A DNA stretch of 64,000 nucleotides, from positions 3,472,816-3,536,815 of the forward strand of contig OZ017769.1 in the NCBI GenBank assembly GCA_963969345.1. The letters run 5' to 3'. The translations under genes and the position numbers were made by a program. This DNA is from Turbatrix aceti (taxonomy: Eukaryota > Nematoda > Chromadorea > Rhabditida > Panagrolaimidae). This document shows positions 13,419 to 26,241 of this stretch, piece after piece. Position 1 is the first letter of the stretch; each line of letters begins with the position of its first letter. Under the pieces are notes generated by a model. It worked only from the letters and a program-made list of their open reading frames with translations. It was not told the origin of the DNA and made no database searches.

Positions 13419-15020
13419 TTTATAGTTGGAATCTTTTTACTCTTTGTTCATGTGAGTCATTGCTTTATTTTTTGGTTATGTTTTGGTTCTTTTCTAACAA
13501 TGAATGTACAGTTAGTTATCAGTCGTTTTTGTTGGGCTTCGAGGGACAGAAAAAAAATTCACGGTTTTCGTAGTGCAAAAAAACTACTGCCGCCTGACGC
13601 ATTACTGTTATCTAAAAACTCGTGATCAAATAGTGAAAACTTTTTGCAGCAGTTTTTTATAATAAAGCGTTGAGTGTTTGTTTACATTGCTCCGCAATCA
13701 TGAGTTAAGTATGGTAGAATTGGCAAAACTGATGAGCATCCAAAAATTTCTGATGTCAATTGAACAAAAAAAATTGGACAGAAAACTGCAGTTGCAATAA
13801 AGGTCCCCAATGTAAAATACAAAAAATAGTGTTTTTTAGCTTAACGGTTTTAGTCTTTGGCAATTCCCCGAATTATACTGCTGATAAAAAACGGCTTGAC
13901 GATAATCCGTGGAGAATGGCTTTGTGGCATTTGGTGGTCTTAACACTTGCATTTTTTATCGGTTGACTTTAGAGGGTGTAAAACGACGTTATGTTGAAAG
14001 GAAAAAGGAATAATGGGGGATATTCTCTTGATTCTCCGGAAGTTGGTGATTTTTGCCAAAGTTGTCAACATTCGAGCTGTAAATTAACTACAAATGCCAC
14101 AGTTATTGGCGTAAAAAAAATTTTTTTTTGTATTCAGGGTCATTTTAAGGGTGAGCCGGTGATCTTCGAGCTGCGGATCGGCTCGAATGATTTCGGTAGG
14201 AAACAAGAATTTGCAAACATTCACTTCCCAATCTAAAAATCATTTTTTGAAATGCGATTGTTTGCGAACGAAATTTTAATTTTAAAAAATTTGCAAACAG
14301 ATAAAGCGGACCTAAAGGGCCTCTAAATTGGGTAAAATCGGAGTTACGGAAATGAATTCGCTTGATGCCATAATTGGCATATCATATCTGGCTTGTTAGA
14401 TATGTAATTGTTGCGTTCTATAAATAAAAGGATCTCAAACATCTATTTATTTGTGCTTATTCTACTCAAAATTTTTATCAAAAAAATAATACTGCAACAG
14501 ATTTTGCAAAAAAACAACTGGTGGTTGAAGCATGGAAATATAGTATTGTTTTGTCAATGATATTTGATAATTTTTTCCACTTCATGTTTTATGTGACAAC
14601 TGGTAGAAAATTGGCAATACTCCGTTTTTTTTGTTTGATTTGTTCTGTGTTGCATTTCATAGTCAACTGTTTTTTATGCAGTACATTGTATGTGTGCATG
14701 ATAATATTTTTTACCAAAATTATTTGATCGGCCATGCTTTTACGACTCAAGCACTAATGATAAACTCAATTTTTGGCACTGTATTCCTTACACAACTACA
14801 ACTAGTCTGTCGGTCATCATACAATATTACTCTGGTGTGTTTCTGTTGATTTGCCAAAGGAGCTATATAATATTTTTTTATTTATGACGTTCTTACCCTT
14901 CTATAGGGGCGGAGATATTTCGAAGACATGTTTTCACAACAATCAGCCAGCCTCGATGCCAAAATTGATTTAAAAAGGCTGAACAAGCAATACAACAGTA
15001 TCTTTCTTCAACAGTCAGCC
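13419..15020. other. A/T-rich intergenic region before secreted gene 1
   Basis: It contains a poly(A) signal for the HMG gene near 13660 and then sequence shared with 16720-18220 (for example ACTGCTGATAAAAAA near 13878 and 17040, followed by GACGATAATCCGT), so it is the left part of a tandem duplication. No further gene seen. Confidence 0.6.
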
Positions 15021-16560
15021 ATGCAAGCTTCATTTCGGCTTGCAGTTCTCGCTTGCCTTCTGGCATTGAACTTACAACTCGCATCCTCGATTTGGGTGCG
15101 TTCCTTTTTCACACTACATCTTTAGATGATGGATGTCTTTAGATCGGCGAGGAGTTCTGGACGCCCATACGGTACGATGGATCAATTGAACCGGGTCGCA
15201 GTACAAAGGACTTCATTCCGTTCAACAACATCCGTGAATACGACAAAATCCCGCAATACGTCGGCTACTGGATCGATGACGGCCCAGAAGGTCGGCACGA
15301 GGCCTTCGGCGAAGTTTTTATAGAAGGCAATCGTGTGTGTGGCCGTTTCGTCCAACGCGTTGTCCACGACAAAAGTGTCAAGATCTGCAATGGCTTCCGT
15401 GTGCTGTCTGTGGGCCGCCACGACGGAGCTCAACCGTAAGAGTTTGACATTGGTTCGCAGAGTCATATTCCTCGGATTTAGGTTCGAATGGGCGCCTTCG
15501 AGTTCTGTCAGCTACCGTCGAGCAGTCAGATACCTCACGCATGAAATTGCGCAAATTGTCACTCAAAAGAACGTAGCCAGCATCTTCGGTGGTGCTTACC
15601 TCAACATCCGCACCGCCTACGGCGTCGACCCCAACGGCACTGTCATTCATCTTCATCGCTCTGAGGATGCTGAGTTCTACGACAGGAACGTGCTCATCCT
15701 CTACGTCAAACCGGGCTACCATCCTCCGCAATACGTGCATCACGGACCTCGTCCTTACTACAACCTGCCGAGGCCGCTTGTTATTCGCCGTCCTTACGGT
15801 GTTCATGTTCCTGTGGCGCAGCCCGTCTTGGTTTATCGCCCTGTCGTGCAACCTATACCCGTGCGACCTGTACCAGTTCAACCTGTAGCCTTGCCTCGTG
15901 TTTACAAGAGTCGACCGGAGCACATCACTGACGAAATCACCTGGAGAACGCTTCATCCGAGCCACAGAGCCCGTCACTATGAACACACGCAATTGAACGT
16001 CGACGTGCGGCCTTATCATCATGCTCACCATGTATATCCGAAGGATCGCGTATACGTCCCCGATCTTACACCGGTCTATGTCCCCGATCGCGCGCCGGTC
16101 TACGTTCCTGAACCAGCACCAGTGTACGAACCGGCCCCAGTTTACGAGCCCGAACGTGTACCGGTGTATGTCCAAGAGCAAATTCCGGAACGCGTACCGG
16201 TGTACGTCCAAGAGCAAGTTCCGGTCGCGGCTTTGCCGTGCACGGACATTGTCGAACATATCGCCAACGTCACCCTGGATAACGGCACCGATGCCGAAGA
16301 ATGGCGTCGGACAAACGGCGATGTCGTAATCGTCATCAAGGATGTCCAGGACAACTGCCAGGTGGTTCCACAGGCCGTCGTCGTCAATCGCGTTCAGATT
16401 TCACTAACGTAAAACTGTCTCACTATTGTAAATGCTACCCTTTCTTCTTTCTTGATTTTTTTTCAGTATTAAGACATAAAAATTATCTAGTCACATTCCG
16501 GTTAAAAACAGAGTGCCACGCTGTTCTGACTATGAGGGCACAACAGCGTCTGCCCTTAAA
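13587..16560. repeat. Tandem gene duplication, unit 1 (unit 2 = 16726-19720)
   Basis: The whole block, including upstream DNA, three exons, both introns and 3' flank, is repeated at 16726-19720. Shared non-coding anchors include TACTGTTATCTA near 13605/16740, ATTATACTGCTGATAAAAAA near 13872/17035 and ACATTCCGGTTAAAA-like 3' flank near 16492/19655. The exon 3 coding match is close; upstream sequence is worn. Confidence 0.8.
15021..16412 (+). CDS. Secreted protein of unknown family with proline-rich repeat tail (paralogue 1)
   Basis: Exons 15021-15095, 15143-15435 and 15482-16412 (phases 0 and 2) give 432 residues. The first exon is a clean signal peptide (MQASFRLAVLACLLALNLQL). The mature N-terminal part (about 25-220) is compact, rich in aromatic and charged residues, and includes the motifs IGEEFW, YVGYWIDDGPEGRHEAFGE, VCGRFVQRVV, PFEWAP, YRRAVRYLTHE, VASIFGGAYLNIRTAYG and LILYVKPGYHPPQ. 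I do not recognise it. The C-terminal part is Pro/Tyr/His-rich with VPVYVP(D/E)-type repeats, like cuticle or other extracellular matrix proteins (inference). It ends in an ordered segment with DNGTDAEEWRR. The start was chosen for the signal peptide, which the paralogue shares. Confidence 0.82.
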
Positions 16561-18225
16561 AACAAATAGAACTCGGATGGAAATTGTATTTTGCCTCATT
16601 TTTGTTTAAATTTAGGTTTTTTTTCTAGCAAGGAATGTATTGTTCATCAATTTTTTGTTTGGTATCTAACAAAGAGCAAAGGAAAAAAAATGTCCCTGTC
16701 ATTCATAATGCAAAAAACCATTGCAGGGTGACTGACGCAATACTGTTATCTAGGAACTCGTGATCTAACAGGGAACTTTTTTCAATAATTTTTTGCAAAA
16801 ACCATGATCGCTGCATGAGGCAAACATGTTGCTTATCTAGTGTGGCACAACGGAGATATACCATTAAGAAAATGTCACTGTGAATCAAACAAAAATGTAT
16901 ATATGATAAAACAAAAGTTGTACCACACTGTAAACGAAAAACATAAGTACCCCCTTGTAAGTTTTTTCTTCATCTTTTTCATTGTGTTGCACGTTCCACA
17001 CTCCTATTTTGGTGTAATGACTGCAATTCCCTGAATTATACTGCTGATAAAAAATGCATGACGATAATCCGTTAAGAACTGAACCTTGTGTGGCATCCGG
17101 GGGTCTTAAAAAGAGTAATTGTACTGTGGATCAGTTTTGATCTGGTATGACTTTCTTTTTAAATTTAAAAAAAAATTATGAAAAATTATGAACATAACTA
17201 AAACGGGAAATTTGAGAAAAAAAAACATGTCAGTTTCTCGTTCGACCTAAAAAAATTGAAATTATAACGCACAATCGAGTTGACAATTAGTTTGAGGCAC
17301 TGCCCAACTCGGTTGCAAAATCTAAAAATTTTCAATTTTATTTATTTTCAAAACAACAACACATGTTCTTGTTCATTTATATTTTTATGGTTTTCGATAT
17401 CTTTTTCAAAAACAGTACTAACGGCTCGATGTCAGACATATTGTCTAAACATTTGTGTTAGAATTATGTTTAAAATTTTATTTGTTTGAAAGTAAAAGTT
17501 CTAGAACTGTTTTGAGCACAAAAGTGGAATTGCTTTGACAAAGATATTTGACAATTTTTGGAATTCTTTAGATGTTGAATGTGATTGTAGTGTGAAAAAA
17601 AGGGTGCAGCTTGATTGACTTGTTGTTATCATAGCTCGAAGAACATCATCATCGTCGTGATTTATGTGACAACCTGTAAAACATTGGCAGTGATCTATCG
17701 TGCCCCCGTTTTCCTTTTTATTTATTTGTTTTTTTGTTGTGTTTGTTTCATCTCACGTTCAACTGTTTTTTATGCGGCAACGGTAATTATTTTTTGTTGT
17801 AAGTGTATTCATGATAAGTTTTTTGTTCCTTTTACAGTCATAATTATATTTGCTTTGTTAATGGCTGATTGTCGCGTTCAATGCATTTTACGACTCAAGC
17901 GCTTGTGATAACCTTATTTTTCGATCATTGTATGCCTAAGTGCGGCGGAAATTATACATCTGCAATATTTGTCAGGAATCACGCAGCAAGCAAGACATTA
18001 CCGGTGTGTTTCAGTTGATTTGTCAAAAAAGAGCCGTAAACCCTTCTTTTTTTATTTATGTTGTTTTTTACCCCCTTTATCTTCATTTTTTATACTTTAG
18101 GGCGGAGATAATTTTCTTCAAAGTTTTTTTACAACAATGATGATTTTATCAGCGGTCCTCGATGCCGAGTTCATTTAAAAACGCTTAGCAGGCTTGACAA
18201 CAGCGTCTTTCTTCAACAGTCAGCC
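16413..18225. other. A/T-rich intergenic region between the two secreted paralogues
   Basis: The first 150 bases match the 3' flank of paralogue 2 and even sequence just upstream of the following HEAT gene (about 19650-19720). From 16726 it matches 13587 onward. Several short open frames have no coding character. No gene seen. Confidence 0.6.
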
Positions 18226-19559
18226 ATGCAAGCCTCATTCCGGCTTGCAGTTCTCGCTAGCCTTCTGGCTCTGAACTTACAACCTGCTGCCTCGATTTGG
18301 GTGCGTTGTTTTTTTTTCAGCAGATCGTTAGATCTTGGATACTTTTAGATCGGTGAAGAGTTCTGGACATCAATATACTACGACGGATCAATCGAACCTG
18401 GTCGCAGTACAAAGGACTTCATTCCTTTCAACAACATTCGTGAATACGACAAAATCCCTCAATACGTCGGCTACTGGATCGATGACGGCCCAGAAGGTCG
18501 GCACGAAGCATTCGGCGAAGCTTTCATAGAAGGCAACCGTGTGTGCGGCCGCTTTGTTCAACGCGTTGTCCACGACAAAAGCGTCAAGATCTGCAACGGC
18601 TTCCGTGTGCTGTCTTTGGGTCGTCACGACGGAGCTCAGCCGTAAGAATTTGAGGAGCTTTTATACAGAGTCATATTCCCCGGATTTATAGATTCGAATG
18701 GGCACCTTCGGGGTCTGTGAACTACCGTCGAGCAGTCAGGTATCTCACGCATGAAGTTTCGCAAATTGTCACTCAGAAGAACGTAGCCAGCATCTTCGGT
18801 GGTGCTTACCTCAACATCCGCACCGCCTACGGCGTCGATCCCAACGGCACTGTCATTCATCTTCATCGCTCTGAGGATGCTGAATTCTACGACAGGAACG
18901 TGCTCATCCTCTACGTCAAACCGGGCTACCATCCTCCGCAATACGTGCATCACGGACCTCGTCCTTATTACAACCTGCCGAGGCCGCTTGTTATTCGCCG
19001 TCCTTACGGTGTTTCTGTGGCTCAGCCAGTTGCCGATCCCGTTGCACCTGTTGTCTTGCCCCGTATCTACAAAAGTCGGCCGGAGCACATTACTGACGAA
19101 AACACCTGGCGCAGGCATCATCCGAACCACAGACCCGGTCCCTATGAGAACACACATTTGAACATCGATGTGCAACCTTATCGTCATCCACACCATATTC
19201 GTGATCCGAGCCGTGAATATCCCCAGGATCGCGTATACGTTCCTGAACGCCAACCGGTTTATGTTCCTGAACAAGTACCTGAACAGGATCCCCGACGGTT
19301 ACCGGGTTTGGTCCCAGCACATCATTCTGAGCGTGTACCAGTTGACGTCCCCGAACAAGTTCCGGTAGTGTTTCAGCCAGAAGCGATTCCACTCCGCGCC
19401 CAACTTTTGGCCAACGTCACCCTGGAAAACGGCACTCCTGCCGAAGAATGGCGTCTGAGCAACGGGGAAGTCGCCGTTTTTATCAAAGACATCGAAGGCA
19501 ACTTCATTGTGGTTCCCAATGCTGTCGTCGTCAAACGCGATGAAGATGTCGAAGAATGA
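18226..19559 (+). CDS. Secreted protein of unknown family with proline-rich tail (paralogue 2)
   Basis: Exons 18226-18300, 18349-18641 and 18692-19559 have the same sizes for exons 1 and 2 as paralogue 1 and the same phases, giving 411 residues. The signal peptide and the globular half are almost identical to paralogue 1 (the stretch VASIFGGAYLNIRTAYGVDP is unchanged), whereas the Pro/Tyr-rich tail has diverged in repeat number and wording (YVPERQPVYVPEQVPEQ). The ordered end with NGTPAEEWRLSNGEV is kept. Constraint on both ends with a free middle fits a structural or matrix protein, but that is inference. No family is recognised. Confidence 0.82.
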
Positions 19560-19836
19560 AACTCTAACGTAAATGCAACCCCGTTTTTCTTTCTCGATTG
19601 ACTCTTTCTTTCTGCTTGAATTTTTTCCTTTTTGAGACATAAAATTTATTTAGTCGCATTCCGGCTAAAAATAGAGGAGAGGGGGCGGCGTCGTCCTGAG
19701 GGCGCAGCAGCGTGTGCCATATCGATTGCGCGGCACTCGTCCAGGCCAGCACCCCCAGCTGAGTCTTTTTGGCTTGCCTCTTGTTTTCAAGCTTCCACGA
19801 CGTGTTCGTGTCTGCTGCCACGTGTTTTGTGCTGCC

Positions 19837-22800
19837 ATGGACGCGATCGTCGCCAAGATCGGTGCAATGCCGGAGGCGAAGTGTGTCGTCGAGCTTGTTG
19901 CACTTGCAACTGGTAAGAAAAGGTTCTGTGTGCATTTTCATGGTTTTCTTTGCTCCAGGATGCGAGGCAAAGACCGACATGCCGTCGCGAGAAAAGCGAA
20001 AGCGGCTTTTGGGACTCTTCGAGGCGGCGCTGAGTTCTGGGAAACCAAAACTGGCATTCGCGGCCGTCGAAGGCTTCCAGATGCTCCTGCACGAACCAGA
20101 CTTCAGCAGCGATGACGATGCGACCAAGGACGAGGAACGAACAGCGTGTCAGGCGATCGCGGCACTCCGAAGCATGCCTTCATGGGACAGAGCGGCCAAG
20201 TGCCAGGCTCTACCACTTCTTGTACAAACAATCTCGACCCCGACGTTAAAAGTCATCCTGTCCGACGTCTACGCCGCGATGCAGGTGGCATCTGCGGTCT
20301 ACGCTGCGACCGATGACGCCAGCGTTCGCATGGCGGTTCGCGCTGCTATCACGCAACTGCTAAACTCGTTCTGCGGCAACAGGTACGCCGCAGTCGTTGC
20401 CGAGAGTCAGGAGGAAATTGTCGTGCTCATGGACATGACGGAGCTCATCAAGGAACTCCTTACGCGCATTGATATGGGCCAGCAGACAAATCCTGACGAC
20501 TTGCAGCTCGGCGTTGACGCTCTGTCAAGTGCCTTGGCTGTCCAGCCAGCGCATTTTCACCGGCATCAACCGCTGCTCAATGTTTTTATGTAAGTCGACG
20601 CACACTTGGCTGCTTGACATACCAAAAATTCTTTAGTACCGAGCTCATTCCTTCCCTGCTTTGTCTGCTTCAAATTGCCGGCGAGCGGACAGAGAAATCC
20701 AAATCATTTCTCGAAAGAGCACGTTCGTCGACTTCCAAGAAGTCAAGTCAGCGAGGAACCATTCTGACGTCCAGCGACACCGCACGCAGCTTTTATCAGT
20801 AGTTTTGGTGATTTATTTTGGCAATTTAACTCCAAAGTGCATTCCAGATTGGTGGAAAGCGTGATCCGTCTCATGACTCCTCTTCCTGCGTCGAGGGAAC
20901 AGACTGTCGAGCTTTTCCGCTCGGCGCTCGTCGTTCCGCCTCCTGACAGGCGGCATGAAGCTCTCCGATTCCTCAAACGCTTCTGCACGGCTCCAACGCT
21001 TCTGGAATGCCTTCTGAACTTGATGGTACTCCATGACCTGACCTGGCTGGTCATCATTGAGTGCCTGGAAGAGTCGGCGAAGCAGACCACCTGCCAGGAA
21101 GTTGGAGTCGAAGCTGTTCGCACGCTTCAGGTCATGGTCGGTTTTCGATTCCACAAAAGAGGCTCAAGCAAATTGCAAATTTAGTTCGACGCCTTCGAAT
21201 CCGTTGCATCCCGTTCAGAACGCCTGAATCTTTCTTGTGAATTTTTTGCCCGAGTCAAGGCCAAAAATGACTCTGACGCCGATGCCGACTTTGTCAAACG
21301 ACCTCAGATACCCGAAGACGCATCTGAACTCCCTGTCGCCGACCAAGTTACCCAGAAGCTTGCCAAAAAGTTTGTCAATGACCTCCAAAGCGTCCTTCCA
21401 GTTTGGCTAGCCGCAACTTCACCAAGAGCTCTTGACTCGGAATTTCAACTCTTTGCCGCCAACTTTGCATCGGGCATCGAAGCTAAGATCCTCAACTGTG
21501 ACGCTGCGTACCTCTGCGTTTTTGCGGCACTCAGCACGGCGCTTCGCAACCACCAGGCCGTCGAGCAGCCCGCTTTGTTTGTCAGTCGTCGAATTTTGAG
21601 ACGAGATTTCCTCATTGCTGCCGCCTGCGAGGGTTGCATTGTCTACGCGGATGAATCCTGGCTCGGGGCTGTCTACGCATCTCTCGATGCTATTGACCTC
21701 TTTGCAGGGGCAACGCTTGACGGCTCGAGCGTCCTCGAAGGCCTCGTTGAAGACTACGATGGCTGGCATAAACGTCTCCTGATCTACCAGCCCCAAAGGA
21801 GCGAAACCCGGGCAGAACCCGATGAAGACGTGGCACCTGTACTGGTTGAAGAACGCGTCATCCGTTCTTCAGAACTCCAGCAGGTGGACACCTGGATGCA
21901 CAGGCTGCTTTCCAACTCCTGGGCCACGGTACAAGCAGTGCTTTCAAGATTTCCCCTGAAGCTGGAAAAGAAGTCAGCGTCCACCGAAGGCGCCGAAGCG
22001 ACCCTCGAAGCCATGAAATCCTTCAGCCGGATTCTTCGGTCTTTTGCCATGGAACGCGAAGTTCTTTGGCTCTACGAAAAATTCGCTGAAGAAGTTTGCA
22101 ACCTGGAAGACCTTCGAGAATTCGTCGCCACTGCCGGAAATAAGCCCTGGCCGGTGACAGGTGTCGACGCTTCCGGGCTGCGCCTTGTCCTCGACAGCGC
22201 GCTCCTTGCCGGATCGTTGTCACCTGGCTGCTGGAAGCACGTTGTCCGGGTCGTTGAATACGTCGCTGAACTGGAAAGGCATCAATTCGCGCTAACAAAG
22301 TCGGCCCACACGTCGTACGAGACGGAAGGCAGCGGTCTACAGGGCTCAGCCGGACCCGGAGGTTCCGAACTGTCGTTGAAGGCTATTGGCAAGCTTTTGG
22401 ACGACCTCATGCTCAAAACCCACGCGTTTTTTGAAAACGCAGCCCGTCAGCTTGCGTTGCCCGCGCTCTGTCGCCTCATCGACGCTCTCGTCGCTGCTAA
22501 CGAAGCCAATTTGAAGTATACAGAACGCTGTCGGGTTTCTGAAGGCTGCAATCTTGTTCAACGGGTTGGGCGTCTGCTTGCGCAAACTTCAGGTCGGCCT
22601 CTGGTGCACTCGATGAAAGCCTGGGGCCGAGCAGTGCTCCACCTGGCCGAGTGCTCAACTGCCCGGTTCCCAGAAGAAGTTACCCGACTCGCCATCGCCG
22701 CCCTTGCAGATGCAGTCCGCGCTTTGCTACTGCCTGCCGAACCAACGGGATTCTGCTTCCACCAGGCGCTTTTTGGCTCGTTCCAGGGCCTTCTGTGCTC

Positions 22801-25800
22801 CGACGCCTGCGCCGAAGAAACCCAAGAACACATTTTGTCTGTACTGTGCTCTTTTGTCGAGGACAAACCTCACCAGGTGGCCTCCGGTTGGAAACCCCTC
22901 TTTGGCTGTCTCAAAGCTATTCGGATAGCCAACAGCCGAGCGAAAGATCCAAGAGTCGTCAGTGTTGTCCATTTTGCCGTCTTAGACGTGTTGAAGAGGT
23001 ATTTCGCAATCAACGACGCGGTGGTGCTCGTTCCGACTGCTTTGGAGTTTATCGGATGCGTTTCGCATTATCTTCAAGCAACTGCACGGGCCGAGGGCGA
23101 AGATGACCAGGATGCGGCTATTGAAGAAACTATTTTCTCCTTCGTGCCTCTGGCTGAGGAACTTTTCACCGACTACCTGGCTTCTGGAGAAGCCTGTGCC
23201 TCTCAACAACTTCTAGCTCGACTCCGACGGCGGGAAGGATCTACAAATGCCGTTGAAGAACCTCTCCCCAAGTATTCCCAACTCTCAGATGTTGCATCTC
23301 AACTCCGAGAAGTCGAGACCTTCGGGGTGTACCCAAAGGACCTGGAGCAACCTTTAATCGTACCCGCTCCGCCGGAACCCTTCCCCTGGAGTCGCCTTGA
23401 CTCCTCCCAACAGTCGGTAGTTGAACTCGCGCTCACACTAATCGAGTCCCTCGCGGCGCTGGTGCTCACCTGTCCTCGTCACCTGCATTCCAAAGTCGTC
23501 ACGAATCTCGCCGACTTCATTGGTGGTTTCCGATCCAACGCTTTTGGCCCGGATTTAGGGGCATTTTGCCTGTGTTCACTCATTTTTCCAACTTACCAAA
23601 AATGGGTTCGACACACTTCGGCTGCCGGGTTTCACCTGACAGCCGAAGCCGCAAGATCCGTTCGCTCGCTGAAACAGGCCGCCGGAATTTTGACTCAGGT
23701 GGTTGTCGAGTACGTCACCGACCGACCGGAAGCGCCGTGGTCGGTGAGGCTTCTCATCGACTGTTACAACGTTCTCCACGATTTTGTCGCGCATCCTTCG
23801 CAGGCCATTTCCGGGATCGGCACGGCTTGCCTCAAGCACCTCATTCTCTCCGCTGCAGAACGCTTCAACGAGGCCCTCTGGCACGTGACTACGGTATCTC
23901 TCTGGCGGGCCAATGCCATCACTCTCGCTCCGATCAGGCGACTCTGTCTGCACTACTTTACCGAGTCCACGGACTGCGTTGGCGACATTGGCAAGGTGGT
24001 CGTCGGTGTGCGGCGCGACGAAGCGGATCGGGATAATCCAGAACTCGCAGCGACGGCACGACAGGTGTTTTGCGTGGAGACGAGCCAGCCAGGAGACGAG
24101 AGTGTGCCTTTGACCCCGGTGGGCACGGCACTGGTGTCCGCTGTGGCTGCGCCTCAGCCGGCTTACGTTCTGGAGCTGACTTCTGACAGCGTTGTTGAGA
24201 GGTATGATACTATAACTTTTTTTTAGAAAAGCATTTCGCCTACTTTTTGAAAAAAATATGTTTTTGATTCGTTTTTGCAAAATTTGAACAAATTTTGAAC
24301 AAATTTTTGTAAAAATGTTAGTAAAAAATTTAAAAAAAAAATATGGAAAAGCTAAAAAAAATAAAAAATCATTTTTTAGAAAAAATGCTTCTGTTTTTTT
24401 CTAAAAAATGCTTTTTTTATGGCCAAATTTATTCCGTGATTACAGTAATCCGGATGAGTGACTGTGATTTTAAATTACAAGCTTGATAATTAATTTTTGT
24501 TTTTTTTCCCTCGTCAAAGATTCGAATAGAAAATTTCCGCGTGTTAATTATGCTTCAACTTTTGGCAGATTGCTTTCGTCAAAAGTTGAGGCGAATAACG
24601 CAAAACCATCCAAAATTTCTGATTTTTTGACGAGTCCAAACAAAAAAATTAATTATTTCGCACGCAATCCGGCATAACGGTCACTCATCCAACAAGATTA
24701 CTGTAGCTGGGTAAAAAATATGTTTCATATCCAAAATTACCCCCCTTCCCAATTAATTGACGGCTTTGACTGGCATGAATTTTAGCATGTCCCTCGAGGA
24801 CGTGGTCATCAGCTGCCTCAACAACCAGGTCCTCATCCAGCTCATCGCGGCCGTGCTCCTCGACGAAGCGAGTGCGGCAACCGTTCTCGGTCGTCTCGCG
24901 CCCCGTACCCCCGGCCCGAAGCTCCGACCCCCACCGAAGGCCCTCGGGGGCCTCTTTGCCGTCCTCGATGCTGCTGCTGTCGTCGCTGCTGGCTTCGACG
25001 ACCGACCAGCGCTAAAGGGGCTCCTCCAGCGACTTTGCGGCCTCGAAGCAGCTGCCAATCTGTACAAATGCCAGATTGCGGTGCAGTCTGTCAAGCTCAT
25101 GGCGCTCTACGACGTTGCACGGGATGGTGGACATGTCGAGGAGCTCGCCAAGGGTTTTGGCACGATTTTGGGTGATTTGAAAAAATACGACGCCCTTGCC
25201 GCTGCGAACAAGCTGAGCAGCTTCGCGAGAGATCGTCTGGATCGGAAGATTCAGATCCAGCTGGCTGAGGCCAGCGGGGATAAGACGGATGCCCTCAAGC
25301 GGTTTGCCGTGGTCTCGACAAATAAGTGCCTTGAAGGTTAGTTGGGGTAAAAAATATATTTTTGAAAAAAATGTAAAAATTAGGTTGAATTTCATTTTCG
25401 TGTCGAGAGCGACGGTTACGGTAAAAAACCGTCGCTCTCGAAAAATTTTTTTTTTACTCAAAATTTATTTTTGTTTAAAAAAAACATTTTTTACGTCAAA
25501 ATTTTCATTTTTTTTGAAAAAGAAGTAAAAATTAGCATGAATTTGATTTTCGTGTCGAGATCAATGGTTACGGTAGAAAACATCTACTCACGCGGGTTAC
25601 GGTAGTTGTATCATAATTACAAGTGAAAAATTTTTTTTTGTGTTTAAAAATTTTTTTTGTGTTAAAAAACATTTTTGTTTAAAAAAAAATTTTTTTACTT
25701 CAAAATTTTCTTTTTTTTGAAAAAACGTAAAAATTAGCTTCAATTTGATTTTCATGTCGAGAGCAACGGTTCCGGTAGAAAACATCTATTAGACGGGTTA

Positions 25801-26241
25801 CGGTAGTTGTATTTTGATTACGATAGAAACAAAAAAAATTTTTTTTACTTTAAAATTTTAATTTTTGAAAAATCTGCTTCAGAGTACAAAAAACAAAAGC
25901 GTACGGAAACCCTGCCATCGACAGCGCGCCCGACGAACCGTGTAAATCCCTTCGTCTCCACCCAGCACTCCCAGGACGCGACGGTGCCCGCAACACTTCC
26001 ATCGGCGGATCAGCTTCAACTCTCCCAGCTCGGCGACCTCGATGTCCGCATCCTCTCTCTCACCGAGGTCATTGCCCTTGCCCTCGAGCGCTTCGTCGCC
26101 GACACACCCGAGGCCTTCGAGCGCCTGCTTCCCGCGCTGTGCCCCATCATTGTGGATTTCCTCCGGGTCGGATCGAGTCTCCGAGCCAGATCTTGCGTTT
26201 CTGACTTTATCGCCCGGCTTACGGCTCTTCGGCTACGATGA
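19837..26241 (+). CDS. BIG/ARFGEF3-like large HEAT-repeat protein, no Sec7 domain seen
   Basis: Exons 19837-19912, 19959-20589, 20637-20798, 20848-21136, 21185-24201, 24786-25336 and 25883-26241 join in phase to 1694 residues of mostly alpha-helical repeats. The N-terminus (KLAFAAVEGFQMLLHE, then VRAAITQLLNSF) matches the dimerisation/cyclophilin-binding start of the BIG family of Arf exchange factors. FVEDKPHQVASGWKPLFGC near residue 935 matches the HDS block of the same family (family pattern ...SGWKNIF). The catalytic Sec7 domain of true ArfGEFs is not apparent, as expected for BIG3/ARFGEF3, whose Sec7 is degenerate, so Golgi or vesicle regulation without exchange activity is the likely role (inference). 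The fourth intron could alternatively begin at 21131. Confidence 0.75.
24441..24705. mobile_element. Foldback MITE in an intron of the HEAT-protein gene
   Basis: The ends are imperfect inverted repeats: TACAGTAATC..GGATGAGTGAC on the left, and its reverse complement at the right end with a few extra bases. Further inward, CTCGTCAAA pairs with TTTGACGAG-like sequence, and CAACTTTTG at the centre pairs with CAAAAGTTG, so nearly the whole 265 bases can fold into one hairpin. It has no coding capacity. Confidence 0.8.
25370..25860. repeat. Three-copy tandem repeat in the last intron of the HEAT-protein gene
   Basis: Three units of about 150-200 bases each contain AAAATTAG, then TTGATTTTCGTGTCGAGA and CGGTTACGGT (starting near 25376, 25528 and 25730), separated by poly(T) and poly(A) tracts. 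Confidence 0.8.

Noticed and set aside
15333..15480. In-frame 5' extension of exon 3 of secreted paralogue 1 back to 15333
   Set aside because: It would read through the intron in the wrong frame relative to exon 2; the paralogue uses the same 46-50-base intron with clean GT...AG.
15378..16259. 293-codon minus-strand frame across secreted paralogue 1
   Set aside because: The plus-strand gene has a signal peptide, correct splice phases and a conserved paralogue; the minus frame is biased sequence opposite the Pro/Tyr repeats.
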